A DNA stretch of 64,000 bases from Chloroflexaceae bacterium (lineage in GTDB: Bacteria; Chloroflexota; Chloroflexia; Chloroflexales; Chloroflexaceae). Shown in pieces: positions 8,579 through 17,427 of this stretch. The notes beneath the pieces are model-generated. The model saw only the letters and a list, made by a program, of their open reading frames with translations. It was not told the origin of the DNA and did no database searches. The position numbers were made by a program, and so were the translations under genes. The first letter of the stretch is position 1, and every line of letters starts with the position of its first letter. The DNA is taken from contig JANQID010000031.1 in assembly GCA_028282325.1 (NCBI GenBank), positions 1-64,000 on the forward strand, read 5' to 3'.

Positions 8579-9952
8579 ATGAGTGAAGTGCAACAGACTG
8601 AGTTGAGGCTTACCGAAAACGTTCCTATCGAAAGAGCACATGGCGCCTTGCTAGGCGTAGCTGTTGGGGATGCTCTGGGATGGCCGCAAGAACAAAATTC
8701 GGGGCGCCTGGGTCAAGCTCCTGAATCGCCAGAAACGCTCACATTCCAACCGTGGCGGCGGAAGGGAGGGAGCCGATTTCAAGCGTATGAAGAGCACATC
8801 AAGGCTGGGGAATACAGCGATGATACCCAATTGCTGATTGCTACAGCTCGAAGCATCTTGCGTAGCAAGAACTGGGCTCCTATATTATCCAGACAGGAGC
8901 TTCCGCTGTGGTTGTTATATGAACGCGGCGGCGGCGGAGCTACCAAACGCGCTGCCCGCGTCTGGTTATCGGGCGGGCCTCCCTGGAAACCGCCGAAAAG
9001 GCAACTGCAATCATATTTCGATGCCGGCGGTAACGGCGTGGCTATGCGCATCTTGCCGCACGTCTTGAAGACTGGTCAGACACGGGAACATTTGATGCGT
9101 GATGTAATGCGCAACGGCATTTTGACCCATGGCCATCCGCGCGCCTTGATCGGGGCAATCGTGTATGCACATGCCGCATGGTGGATAACGCGCACATCTA
9201 CTCCGCTGCCACTGGGAGGAGTTATCGAGGAACTCCTGGACAATCGGGCCGAGTGGGAAGTATTTCCTGGGCATACTGAAGGCAGCACGGCTGGCTGGTT
9301 GGATGCCGCCAACTATGCCTTTCCTCACGGCTATGAAGCTGAGTGGAAGAAAACTGTGCAAGAGATCTGTGATGGACTTGTGACGGTACACGCGGCCATA
9401 CGTAAGCAGGGTGCGCTACTTAATGATCAGGCAATGCTAGAACGCCTCGGATGTTTTGGGAAAATGAACGGGTCGGGAGTAGTAGCTGCTCTGGCTGTAT
9501 TGTATCTCTTCTCGGTCCATATAACCGATCCTATAACCGGCTTACGCACTATGGCATTTGCAAAGTCTGCCGACGCAGACACTCTGGCCTCGATGCTTGG
9601 CGGCCTCTTTGGACTAACGCTTGGGTTAGAATGGATTCCTGCGTCCCTCCAACAAGTTCAGGACCACGATCTGATAGGCGATATCGCCGACCGTCTGGTT
9701 CGTTCCAGCTTCCAACAAGAAGGAGTCCCCATCCCTGGCTGGAATGAACAACATACGCAGCAAGTTTTGGAGAAGCTCCGGACAAATCAAACTGCCGATC
9801 TTTCGCTTGGCATATTGGGCGATGCGAAAGTTGTGTCACATCAGGCGCTAAAACCAATGACACGCACTATTCTTCGCGCGGACGAATGGCGCCTTCAAAC
9901 TGATGCGGGCCAAACAATATATATTACCCAGGCACAGCGAGCGCCATCATAA
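8579..9952 (+). CDS. ADP-ribosylglycohydrolase (DraG/ARH family), likely antidote to the DarT-like enzyme
   Basis: This 457-aa protein has the ARH/DraG signature. HGALLGVAVGDALGWP lies at about 21-36, the metal-binding YSDDTQL at 79-85 (D81, D82, T83), GNGVAMRILP at about 151-160, and the second metal cluster KSADADTLASMLGGLFG at about 329-345 (D332, D334, T335). These acidic residues bind two Mg2+ ions in characterised family members, which hydrolyse ADP-ribose from modified targets. A roughly 90-residue C-terminal extension after the ARH fold has no obvious match. The gene starts 9 nt after the DarT-like gene, so it is almost certainly cotranscribed. It is proposed to reverse the DarT-like mark in place of a macrodomain; this is inference from position and chemistry. 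Confidence 0.82.
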   Translation: MSEVQQTELRLTENVPIERAHGALLGVAVGDALGWPQEQNSGRLGQAPESPETLTFQPWRRKGGSRFQAYEEHIKAGEYSDDTQLLIATARSILRSKNWAPILSRQELPLWLLYERGGGGATKRAARVWLSGGPPWKPPKRQLQSYFDAGGNGVAMRILPHVLKTGQTREHLMRDVMRNGILTHGHPRALIGAIVYAHAAWWITRTSTPLPLGGVIEELLDNRAEWEVFPGHTEGSTAGWLDAANYAFPHGYEAEWKKTVQEICDGLVTVHAAIRKQGALLNDQAMLERLGCFGKMNGSGVVAALAVLYLFSVHITDPITGLRTMAFAKSADADTLASMLGGLFGLTLGLEWIPASLQQVQDHDLIGDIADRLVRSSFQQEGVPIPGWNEQHTQQVLEKLRTNQTADLSLGILGDAKVVSHQALKPMTRTILRADEWRLQTDAGQTIYITQAQRAPS

Positions 9953-9957
9953 ACGCC

Positions 9958-10518
9958 TCACCCCTCGCGCTCCGATCCCAGCCGTGTCCAGGCCGTCTCA
10001 ACGGCCCAGGCTAGCCCGTCGAGGACGCGGTCTTTCCAGCGCCCGCCCAGCGCGATCAGGCCAACGCCGATGCCGGTCGTCGCCGCGGCGGCGAGACACA
10101 ACAGCACAAGCTGGCGGCCCTCCTCCGCGGGCAACGCGCGCCCGATCTCCAAGCCGAACCAGGACTGGAGCGCCCAGAGGATCACACCCACGCCGAAGAC
10201 CAGCGCCAGCAGCGCCCCGAAAATCGTCGCCAGCATCACCGCCAGCGCCGGGAAAACCAGCGCCAGGAAGGCGAGCTGCACCGCCAGCGCGAAGAGCACC
10301 TGCACATAGCGCCGGAGGTAGCCCCGCAGCGTGGGCGGGTTGGCCACGTCGGGGTTGAGCGCATCGCCGGCCACGCGGATCAGCGAAACGAGCAGCAACA
10401 GCGCCGCCACGGCGATGATCGCGTTGGGGGCCGCGGCGAAGGCGAAGCGAAACAGGACGAACACCCCGCCGATGGTGACGGCGATTGTGGCGAACAGGCG
10501 CAGAACGTAGCTTTTCAT
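9958..10518 (-). CDS. Hypothetical multi-pass membrane protein
   Basis: This 186-aa protein is not recognised. Several hydrophobic segments are visible (about 5-22, 28-45, 68-100, 105-130 and 155-170), which suggests four or five membrane spans. The ATG at 10518 gives the N-terminus MKSYVLRLFATIAV. Longer readings from 10557 or 10618 run into the repeat array (translated as YRLSA) and are rejected. No clear Shine-Dalgarno is visible because the repeat array reaches the start codon. It converges with the ADP-ribosylglycohydrolase gene with only a 5-nt gap. Confidence 0.65.
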   Translation of the reverse strand: MKSYVLRLFATIAVTIGGVFVLFRFAFAAAPNAIIAVAALLLLVSLIRVAGDALNPDVANPPTLRGYLRRYVQVLFALAVQLAFLALVFPALAVMLATIFGALLALVFGVGVILWALQSWFGLEIGRALPAEEGRQLVLLCLAAAATTGIGVGLIALGGRWKDRVLDGLAWAVETAWTRLGSEREG

Positions 10519-10945
10519 AGCCGATAGCCGATAGGCGATAAACGAGAGATTCTGCAATCAAGGGTTGGTGGGCGATAGCTTTCAATAGCCGATAGGCGAT
10601 AAGCGAGAGATTCTGCAATCAAGGGTTGGTGGGCGATAGCATTCGATAGGCGATAGGCGATAAGCGAGAGATTCTGCAATCAAGGGTTGGTGGGCGATAG
10701 CATTCGATAGGCGATAGGCGAGAGATTCTGCAATCAAGGGTTGGTGGGCGATAGCTTTCAATAGCCGATAGGCGATAGGCGATAGGCGATAAGCGAGAGA
10801 TTCTGCAATCAAGGGTTGGTGGGCGATAGCTTTCAATAGCCGATAGGCGAGAGATTCTGCAATCAAGGGTTGGTGGGCGATAGCTTTCGATAGCCGATAG
10901 GCGAGAGATTCTGCAATCAAGGGTTGTCGGGAACGGACGATAGCG
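10519..10945. repeat. Nested tandem array: ~54-bp unit with variable CGATAGG heptamers
   Basis: Seven copies of gagagattctgcaatcaagg (continuing into gttggtgggcgatagc) start at 10544, 10605, 10667, 10720, 10795, 10849 and 10903. The spacings are 61, 62, 53, 75, 54 and 54 bp. These fit a 54-bp unit plus zero, one or three extra heptamers (GATAGGC/GATAGCC). The unit body differs from the array at 529-1098, but the heptamer is the same. Both strands stay open across it in some frames, giving spurious YRLSA-type translations. Confidence 0.85.
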
Positions 10946-10955
10946 GTTGACGCCG

Positions 10956-11036
10956 ACCTATCGGCTATCGGCTATCGGCTATCGGCTATGCCTACCGGCT
11001 ATCGGCTATCGGCTATGCCTACCGGCTATCGGCTAT
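10956..11036. repeat. Heptamer repeat CGGCTAT in the opposite orientation
   Basis: This run of CGGCTAT heptamers (the reverse complement of ATAGCCG) is interrupted by a regular atgcctac spacer, so that cggctatcggctatgcctac recurs. It abuts and overlaps the 3' end of the glycosyltransferase gene, whose TAG stop is supplied by the repeat. Together with 10519-10945 it forms opposed heptamer blocks that could fold into very long hairpins. Confidence 0.75.
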
Positions 11037-11798
11037 ACCAAGCGTGTGCAGGAACGCGAACTTGACGACCTCGAACCAGGCCAGCGACGCGCAGAGAAAC
11101 AGCCCCAGCGGCCCGTCGCGCCAGCCGCCCAGCCGTACATAGCGCCGCCAGAACTCGCGGGCCGGTGCGCCGATGAAGTTGCGCCAGCGCGCCCGCCGAC
11201 CCTCGCCGCGCAGGATGCGGGCCTCGGCGAGGGCGTAGCGCGTCTGCTTGAGCCAGAACTCGTCGAGGCGCTCGATGTTGAGATGCACAAAATGCTGGCG
11301 GAGGCTTCCCGCGTCGCCGTCGAGGCGGGCGACTTCGTGGACGTGCTGGCGCTCGTCGTAGCGCGCACGGGCGCGGCGCACCAGCCGCAACTGGCGGTCG
11401 GGATACCAGCCGCCGCCGCGCAATGTCTGGCCGAAGAAGCGATTGTAGCGCGGTATCCAGTAACCGGCAACGGCGGCGTCCGCTGCGCCGACGGCGTGGG
11501 CTGCCAGCGTGGCCGTCGTCTCGGCGCGCAATTCCGGCGTCACCCGCTCGTCGGCGTCGACGAACAGCACCCACTCGCCGTGACACAGATCGAGCGCCCG
11601 GTTGCGCTGTGCTGTGAACCCACGCCACGGCGCGCTGACCACCCGTGCGCCGTGGCGGCGACCGATCGCGGCGCTTTGGTCGCGCGTGCGATCGTCGAGC
11701 AGCAACAGCACTTCGTCGGCCATCCCGACGACGCTTTCCAGGCAGCCGTCGAGGTGGCGTTCTTCGTCTCGGGTGATAATCGCAACGGAAAGGGTCAT
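11019..11798 (-). CDS. Family 2 glycosyltransferase
   Basis: This 259-aa GT-A fold enzyme starts with LSVAIITRDEERHLDGCLESV and has the nucleotide-sugar and metal-binding motif VLFVDADERVTPEL (DAD, the DXD motif) at about residues 75-88. A W..P.R..R-type acceptor region follows. It resembles lipopolysaccharide-core-type family 2 transferases such as WaaE/KdtX. The ATG at 11798 is preferred; a GTG at 11849 only adds a non-conserved extension. The last codons and stop (GIADSR) read through the heptamer repeat, so the natural C-terminus may have been altered by repeat insertion. It is divergent from the following membrane-protein operon. Confidence 0.85.
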   Translation of the reverse strand: MTLSVAIITRDEERHLDGCLESVVGMADEVLLLLDDRTRDQSAAIGRRHGARVVSAPWRGFTAQRNRALDLCHGEWVLFVDADERVTPELRAETTATLAAHAVGAADAAVAGYWIPRYNRFFGQTLRGGGWYPDRQLRLVRRARARYDERQHVHEVARLDGDAGSLRQHFVHLNIERLDEFWLKQTRYALAEARILRGEGRRARWRNFIGAPAREFWRRYVRLGGWRDGPLGLFLCASLAWFEVVKFAFLHTLGIADSR

Positions 11799-11897
11799 AC
11801 GCGCCTCGCTGTTCGGTTCGGCGGTGCGGATCAGCGTGCATTGTAGCACACGAACCTTGAATCGCGAGATTGCGACTAGTCACAAACCCACTGCGCT

Positions 11898-11906
11898 TGC
11901 TATAAT
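11898..11906 (+). promoter_or_regulatory. Candidate extended -10 promoter of the DUF4129/MoxR operon
   Basis: TGCTATAAT (TGn plus consensus TATAAT) lies 35 nt before the first gene's ATG (11941), which itself has AGGAGA upstream. No strong -35 is seen, as is usual for extended -10 promoters. It lies in the divergent spacer between the glycosyltransferase and the operon. Confidence 0.5.
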
Positions 11907-11940
11907 GCAACTGGCATATGCTCGACACAGGAGAAACGTT

Positions 11941-12924
11941 ATGCAACCAGCGCCGGTCCGCCTGCGACCGATGACGATTAGCGACATCCTCGACGCGGTG
12001 TTTCGCCTCTATCGCGATAATTTTTTGACCTTCATCGGCGTCGTCGCCCTGCTCCAGGTTCCCATGCTGATCCTCCAGATCAGCGTCACGTTTGCGCTCG
12101 GCAACCAGGTGCTCGTCGATATGATGCAGCTTACCCGCGAGCTGCCCTTTTTCGACCCGGAGGTTGATCCGTTGAGCGAGCTGCCGTTGGGAAGTCTGAT
12201 GCTCTATGTTGTCATCTCAATGGTGATTGGCTTGATCCAGGCGATCGTGATCCAACAACTGATCAACGGCGCGCTCGCCAACGCTATTGCCCGGCGCTAC
12301 CTCAACCAGCCAGTTTCGATCCTCGAAGCGTACAGCTTTGGCATTGAACGCATCGCCGCGCTGATCATCGCCGGGATCATCATTACGCTGATTGGCGGAC
12401 TGATCATCGGGGTGTTGTTCGGCTGCACTATTGGGTTTCTCATCGTGGTTGCTAGCGCCGGGCAGGATAGCGTCGCGCTGGCGGCGCTGACCATTTTCGC
12501 CACGATCATCACGATCCTGATCGCGATTCTGATCGCGGCGATCCTCTTGCTGCGCTTCCTCTTCACCACCCAGGCGATTGTGCTGGAGGGGCGCGGGCCG
12601 ATTGATGCTATGGGGCGAAGCTGGCGGATGATGCGCGGATCGTTCTGGCGCGTATTGGGCATCGTGGCGCTGGTGTATATCCTGGTGCAGATCATCACGA
12701 TCGTACCGAGCGTGGCCCTTGGCGGCGTGATCGGCGCCATCTTCAACCGCCCCGAAGATTTCGCCATCCAGCAGTCGCTCTCCACGCTGGTCGGCTATCT
12801 CATCCAGATCGTGGCGCTGCCGCTGCAACTCTCCGCCTTCACCCTGCTCTACTATGACCTGCGCGTGCGCAAGGAAGGCTACGATATGCAGATGATGGCC
12901 GGCGCCCTGGAGGGCGGCGAATGA
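11941..12924 (+). CDS. Polytopic membrane protein (YciC/GlpQ-membrane-domain-like)
   Basis: This 327-aa protein begins MQPAPVRLRPMTISDILDAVFRLYRDNF, typical of membrane proteins related to the glycerophosphodiester phosphodiesterase membrane domain. At least six hydrophobic segments follow, with several very Ile-rich stretches. The ATG at 11941 has AGGAGA 9 nt upstream. The stop overlaps the next gene by 4 nt (ATGA). A paralogue occurs at 15121. The function is unknown; its position in a MoxR/DUF4129 operon suggests a role at the cell envelope. Confidence 0.7.
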   Translation: MQPAPVRLRPMTISDILDAVFRLYRDNFLTFIGVVALLQVPMLILQISVTFALGNQVLVDMMQLTRELPFFDPEVDPLSELPLGSLMLYVVISMVIGLIQAIVIQQLINGALANAIARRYLNQPVSILEAYSFGIERIAALIIAGIIITLIGGLIIGVLFGCTIGFLIVVASAGQDSVALAALTIFATIITILIAILIAAILLLRFLFTTQAIVLEGRGPIDAMGRSWRMMRGSFWRVLGIVALVYILVQIITIVPSVALGGVIGAIFNRPEDFAIQQSLSTLVGYLIQIVALPLQLSAFTLLYYDLRVRKEGYDMQMMAGALEGGE

Positions 12925-13892
12925 GCGAGCGCCGCGCCTCAGCCTGGGCCCGGATCGCCCGCGCGCTCGCGCTGATCACGCTGCTCGGCCTTGCGGGGTC
13001 GTGGGCGTCGCCCGCGCGCGCGCAGGAGCCGTCGCCGCCGCTGGCCGAGTACGAGCAACTGGTGCGTGAGGCGCTCGCGGCGGCCCAGCGCAACGACCGG
13101 CTGGGATTGGAACACGTCGCCGAACGCCTCGTCGCGATTGACGCCGTGCAGACGCCCGACGGCGGGCGTGTTCCGGTGAATAATCGCTGGCTGGGCGCGG
13201 CCCTGCAAGACGCCAATCCCAACTTTCCGCGCATTGCCGCGCGGCTCGGCGCGTTGCTCGACGCGCTGACCCAGACTGGCGCGGCGCCGCCGGACGACGC
13301 TCAGGCGCAACTGCGCGATATACTCAGCCGCCCGCCCTTCGCCAACCAGCAAACCGACACCCCGTCATGGTTCGACGATCTCCTTGACTGGTTCTTCCGG
13401 CTGCTCGCGCGCGTCTTCGGCCCGGCCGCCGAGATGGGCCAGGGCGCCTCGTGGCTTGTTGGATTGCTGGGAATTGGGCTGATCGGCGGTGTGCTGATCT
13501 ACTGGATGCTGGGGTTGCGCCGCTCCCTGGCGCGCGATGCGCACGCCAACGCCGATGCCGACCCCGAAGCCCATTTGACCGCCAACGCTGCGTTGCAGCA
13601 GGCGAGCACGCTGGCCCAGGGCGGCGACTATCGCACCGCTGTGCGCTACCTCTATCTCTCGGCGCTGCTCTGGCTCGAAGAGCGCGGCCACCTGCGCTAC
13701 GACCGCTCGCTCACCAACTACGAGCACCTGGATCGCCTCGGCGGCAACGCCGAACTGCGCGACCGGCTGAGGCCGATCATCGACACGTTTGACCGGGTGT
13801 GGTACGGCTACGCCCAGATCGACGCCGACCGCTTCGCGCACTACGAACAGCAGATCCAGGCTTTGCGCCAGGCAAGCGGAGGATCGGGCTGA
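12921..13892 (+). CDS. DUF4129 domain-containing membrane protein
   Basis: This 323-aa protein has a signal-like N-terminus (about 12-34), a periplasmic or external helical region, one transmembrane helix (about 180-200) and a C-terminal DUF4129 domain. Landmarks of that domain are LYLSALLWLEERG, RSLTNYEHLDRL and TFDRVWYGYAQIDADRF. DUF4129 proteins accompany MoxR ATPases, DUF58 proteins and transglutaminases in operons of unproven function, probably in envelope or protein maturation. It overlaps the genes on both sides by a few bases, indicating one transcript. Confidence 0.8.
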   Translation: MSERRASAWARIARALALITLLGLAGSWASPARAQEPSPPLAEYEQLVREALAAAQRNDRLGLEHVAERLVAIDAVQTPDGGRVPVNNRWLGAALQDANPNFPRIAARLGALLDALTQTGAAPPDDAQAQLRDILSRPPFANQQTDTPSWFDDLLDWFFRLLARVFGPAAEMGQGASWLVGLLGIGLIGGVLIYWMLGLRRSLARDAHANADADPEAHLTANAALQQASTLAQGGDYRTAVRYLYLSALLWLEERGHLRYDRSLTNYEHLDRLGGNAELRDRLRPIIDTFDRVWYGYAQIDADRFAHYEQQIQALRQASGGSG

Positions 13893-15103
13893 TGCGCCAA
13901 AGACGTGATCTCTTCATCCTGATCAGCCTGTTCGTCGCCCTGGTGGTGTTTACCATCCTGGGGCCGAGCCAGGCGAGCGAAGAGGAAGTTGATGAACGCA
14001 CAACCACCTACTCCAGCGCTCCCGACGGCGTATTGGCGCTGTTGCGTTGGCTCGAACGGATTGGCTATGACGCGCAGCGACTGGAGTTTCGCGATTTTGC
14101 CGTGGACGAGAGCGTCGCGACGCTGGTGATCCTCAACCCGACGGTGTCGATCAATCGCACCCAGTCGGGCATGGTGCTGGATTGGGTTGAGCAAGGCGGC
14201 ACGCTCATCCTGGCGCAAGACACGCCCCAGTTTTTTGGGGGCGGCAACCAGATCCTGCGCGACCTGGAGCTGGAAATAAGCGACTATGAGAGCGCGGAAG
14301 ATGACGGATGGCTGGGCATAGACGGGATCGAACGCGCGCCGGCGCTGCAGCCGGTTCTCACCGCGCCGCCGGTAGAGAGCGTCCTTGTACGCACAAGCTA
14401 TGCTATCACCACCGAGCGCGACGACATCGCGCCGCTGGTCGGCGTTCCCGATGGCCTCGTGCTGGCGGGCATCGCCCACGGCAAGGGGTACATTTACGTC
14501 AGTTCGGCCAGCTATCCCTTTACCAACGCCGGGCTGCGCGACGAGCAAAATGCCGCGCTGGCGCTCAACCTGCTGCGGCGCACGCCGCCGGGCGGGCGGG
14601 TGCTGTTCGACGAATATCACCACGGCTTCTTCGAGCCGCCCTCGCTGCGCACGCTGATATTCGGCGGCCCGTGGGGATGGGCGCTGATCTACGCTATGGT
14701 TGTGCTGGCGCTCTACCTGATCCTGACCGGGCGACGCTTCGGCGCGCCGATCCCGTTGCCGGCCGAAATCGCCCAGCGCAGCAGCGCCGAATATGTGGAG
14801 AGTATTGCCGACCTGTTGCAGCGCGGCGGCAAGCGCGGGTTTGTTCTCCGGCACTACTATGTCGCGTTCAAACGCCGGCTGGCCCGCCCGTTCGGCATCA
14901 ATCCGCAGCTCGAAGACGCGGCGTTCGCCGCCGAAATCGCCCGCTATCGCACGGTTGACCAGCCGGCGTTGCACGACCTGCTGAAGCGCCTGAGCCGCAG
15001 CAACCTCGACGAGAGCGAGCTGTTGCGCGTCGTCGCTGCGGCGGACAACTTCGACATATCGGGTCACGATTTGCCAGGCGCGGGGAGTCGCTCGCGCCAT
15101 TAA
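13892..15103 (+). CDS. DUF4350 domain-containing membrane protein
   Basis: This 403-aa protein has an N-terminal membrane helix (about 8-25). A DUF4350 globular domain follows: RTTTYSSAPDGVLALLRWLERIGYDAQRLE, then LVILNP, GGTLILAQD and the end motif VLFDEYHHGF. A second membrane helix lies near 265-285 (WGWALIYAMVVLALYLILTGR), before a C-terminal cytoplasmic tail. The ATG at 13892 overlaps the preceding stop (TGATG). DUF4350 proteins are standard members of MoxR/DUF4129 clusters. Molecular role unknown. Confidence 0.8.
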   Translation: MRQRRDLFILISLFVALVVFTILGPSQASEEEVDERTTTYSSAPDGVLALLRWLERIGYDAQRLEFRDFAVDESVATLVILNPTVSINRTQSGMVLDWVEQGGTLILAQDTPQFFGGGNQILRDLELEISDYESAEDDGWLGIDGIERAPALQPVLTAPPVESVLVRTSYAITTERDDIAPLVGVPDGLVLAGIAHGKGYIYVSSASYPFTNAGLRDEQNAALALNLLRRTPPGGRVLFDEYHHGFFEPPSLRTLIFGGPWGWALIYAMVVLALYLILTGRRFGAPIPLPAEIAQRSSAEYVESIADLLQRGGKRGFVLRHYYVAFKRRLARPFGINPQLEDAAFAAEIARYRTVDQPALHDLLKRLSRSNLDESELLRVVAAADNFDISGHDLPGAGSRSRH

Positions 15104-15120
15104 CGAAACCGCACGATCCT

Positions 15121-16092
15121 ATGTATGCCACACTCGAAGCGACGCTCGCCATCATCGACGAAGGGCTGCGCATCTACCGGCGCGGCTTTACTGGATTCAT
15201 CATCCTGGCCACCGTCTTGCTGATTCCTTTCGCGATCAGTATCGGGCTTCTGATCGCCATATTGCAAGCGAACCCCGTTGCCTTAACAATACTTCTCCTG
15301 GGCATACTGCTATTGGGCTTGCCGCTGGCGATGTATTTATTCGGCGGGATGAGCCGGGCGGCCCTGGCGGTCCAGCAAGGTCGCCGCATCCGCATTCGCG
15401 AAGCTCTGGAGATACCGTTGTTGCGTGCGACGGGTATGGGCTGCTACGGGCTGGTATTTTTCATTGTGGCCAATGCGCTCATCGCGACGCTCGGCGCGAT
15501 GTGCTTTTGTCCGCTCTACTTTGGTCTGGTTTTTATGTTTGGCGGCGCATTCAGTTGGATGGAAACAGACAGCGGCTTTGGCGCCGGGCTCGCGATCCTG
15601 CTTGTTTTGCTCCTCGTCCTGATCTTCATCCTGATCTACGCGGTGAGTCTGATTGTTAGCGGCGCCGCTTACAGTGGCACGGTCTACAGCTTGCAAGCAT
15701 TCATCCAGTCAGGACTGCGGTTTGGCGCGTCGATGCAACGCAGCATCGACCTGACGTTTTTCCGTTTCCCGCGCAATTTGTTGGCGTTTTTGCTGGCCAG
15801 CGCGCTCTTCAGCGCACTTTCGATCACGGCGACGATGGCCATCGGGGTATTGCTGCCGCTGCCGCTGATCTGGACACTAGGCGAGACATCGCCGATCACC
15901 CAGGGCGTCAGCGCCAGCGCCTGGATTCTGGGCCTGATCGTCGTACTGCCGCCGATGCCGATCTGGATGACGCTGCTGTACCAGCGCAACCAGAACGCGC
16001 GTTATGGCGACGACCTTGCTGCGCAGATCGACCTGCGGTTCGCCTCCGCGCCGCTGGAAGGAGCCGAGCAAGGAACCGGATATGCGCGTTGA
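15121..16092 (+). CDS. Polytopic membrane protein, paralogue of the operon's first gene
   Basis: This 323-aa protein starts MYATLEATLAIIDEGLRIYRRGFTGFI, the same layout as the product of 11941-12924 (an amphipathic start followed by about six hydrophobic spans). It differs mainly in a Cys-containing segment (MCFCPLYFGLVF). It lies 17 nt after the DUF4350 gene and overlaps the next gene by 11 nt. Function unknown; duplication inside the operon suggests a complex with more than one related membrane subunit. Confidence 0.68.
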   Translation: MYATLEATLAIIDEGLRIYRRGFTGFIILATVLLIPFAISIGLLIAILQANPVALTILLLGILLLGLPLAMYLFGGMSRAALAVQQGRRIRIREALEIPLLRATGMGCYGLVFFIVANALIATLGAMCFCPLYFGLVFMFGGAFSWMETDSGFGAGLAILLVLLLVLIFILIYAVSLIVSGAAYSGTVYSLQAFIQSGLRFGASMQRSIDLTFFRFPRNLLAFLLASALFSALSITATMAIGVLLPLPLIWTLGETSPITQGVSASAWILGLIVVLPPMPIWMTLLYQRNQNARYGDDLAAQIDLRFASAPLEGAEQGTGYAR

Positions 16093-17422
16093 TCGGGGTG
16101 CGCTGGCGCTGATCGGGGTCTATCTCCTGGTGCTGCCGCTGCTATTTCGCCCGGTGGTGCATGGCGTCGATCCAATCGGCTACTACGCCTGGGTGCGCAC
16201 GGCGATCGTCGATCACGATCTCGACATCACCGACGAGTTTGCCCATTACACCGCGACGACGCCGGTGTTCGAGCGTGACTTTTTCCAGCGTGGCGTGCTA
16301 ACGGCCCTGGGAACCCAGCACAACCCCTGGCCATCCGGGTCGGCGCTGCTCTGGTCGCCGCTCTATGGGCTGGCGCATCTGGCTGTACTGGGCGGGCTGT
16401 TCGGGGCCATTCCCGCCGATGGTTATAGTTGGCCCTATCCCGTCGCCGCCGGGCTGAGCTCGACGCTGTATGGTCTAGTCGCCGTAGTGATCGCCTACCG
16501 GCTGGCGCGCGAGTTTCTCACGCCGTTTGTCGCTGGCGTAGCGACGTTTACGATCTGGTTTGCCACGCCGCTGGCGTTCTATATGTTCAGCAACCCGCTG
16601 ATGTCGCACGCCAATGACGCCTTCGCCTGCACGTTGTTCATCTACGCGTGGCGGCGCTTCGATACGACGCCGACCGTCCGGCGCGGGCTGGCACTGGGCG
16701 CCGCCGCCGGGCTGGCATTGTGGGTGCGCACCCAGAACGGCGCATTTCTGGCCATCCCGCTGGCGTTTATCGCCTACGACGGCGTGCGGGCGCTGCGCCG
16801 CGGCGCCGACGTGCGCCCGTTCATTCGGCAGGCGGTGAGCGTTGGCGCGGGCTTCGGGCTGCTGTTCCTGCCGCTGATGGGCTTCTGGAAACTGGCTTAT
16901 GGCGAGTGGCTGATCAACACCTACCGGATCGTGCCGGTCAACACCATCGATTGGCGCTCACCGCATATGATCGATGTGCTGATCTCGTCGAATCGCGGTA
17001 TGTTCATCTGGGCGCCGATCACGCTGGTCGCGCTGGCCGGCCTGGTCTGGCTCTACTGCATCAACCGACGGCTCACTCTGCTGCTGGCGGCGATGTTCGC
17101 GATCCAACTCTATATTATCGGCGCGGTGCCGGTCTGGTCGGGGGCAGTGGCCTTTGGGCCGCGCTACTGGTCGAATATGCTAGCGTTGTTCACGCTGGGG
17201 CTGGGCGCAATCTTCGCGCGACTGGAGCGTGCACCACGCTGGACGTTGGCGGCGGCGAGCGTGGCGTTTGTCGGCTGGAACAGCCTGTTGCTTGTACAAT
17301 ACGCTCTGCAAACCGTGCCGCGCGCCGGGCCGGTCGATCTGGGCGCGCTGGTCCGCAACCAATTCCTGATCATTCCGCACAACCTGGAGCGCATTCTGAC
17401 AGCGTTGATGGAAAGGCAATAA
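16082..17422 (+). CDS. GT-C/ArnT-like polytopic membrane protein, putative glycosyltransferase
   Basis: This 446-aa protein has about ten hydrophobic segments. An extracytoplasmic loop near the N-terminus begins [21 protein letters not shown] and includes acidic residues, as in lipid-sugar-dependent GT-C enzymes. [16 protein letters not shown] is a recognisable feature of the Chloroflexota group. The donor and acceptor cannot be deduced. ATG 16082 lies within the end of the preceding gene. It is followed 5 nt later by the MoxR gene. Confidence 0.62.
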   Translation: MRVDRGALALIGVYLLVLPLLFRPVVHGVDPIGYYAWVRTAIVDHDLDITDEFAHYTATTPVFERDFFQRGVLTALGTQHNPWPSGSALLWSPLYGLAHLAVLGGLFGAIPADGYSWPYPVAAGLSSTLYGLVAVVIAYRLAREFLTPFVAGVATFTIWFATPLAFYMFSNPLMSHANDAFACTLFIYAWRRFDTTPTVRRGLALGAAAGLALWVRTQNGAFLAIPLAFIAYDGVRALRRGADVRPFIRQAVSVGAGFGLLFLPLMGFWKLAYGEWLINTYRIVPVNTIDWRSPHMIDVLISSNRGMFIWAPITLVALAGLVWLYCINRRLTLLLAAMFAIQLYIIGAVPVWSGAVAFGPRYWSNMLALFTLGLGAIFARLERAPRWTLAAASVAFVGWNSLLLVQYALQTVPRAGPVDLGALVRNQFLIIPHNLERILTALMERQ

Positions 17423-17427
17423 CGACG

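Noticed and set aside
10519-10945. Possible CRISPR array
   Set aside because: The units vary by heptamers and the spacing segments are themselves repetitive. No unique spacers and no cas genes are present.
10947-11846. Plus-strand ORF starting in the heptamer block
   Set aside because: It is antisense to the glycosyltransferase; translated repeats (YRLSAIGYR) are an artefact.
12217-12828. 203-aa minus-strand ORF within the first membrane-protein gene
   Set aside because: It is rich in Gln, Asp and Arg as expected for the reverse of Ile/Leu-rich membrane segments, and it has no domain.
13841-15100. 419-aa minus-strand ORF opposite the DUF4350 gene
   Set aside because: It shows no domain. 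The plus-strand gene has clear family motifs and operon coupling.
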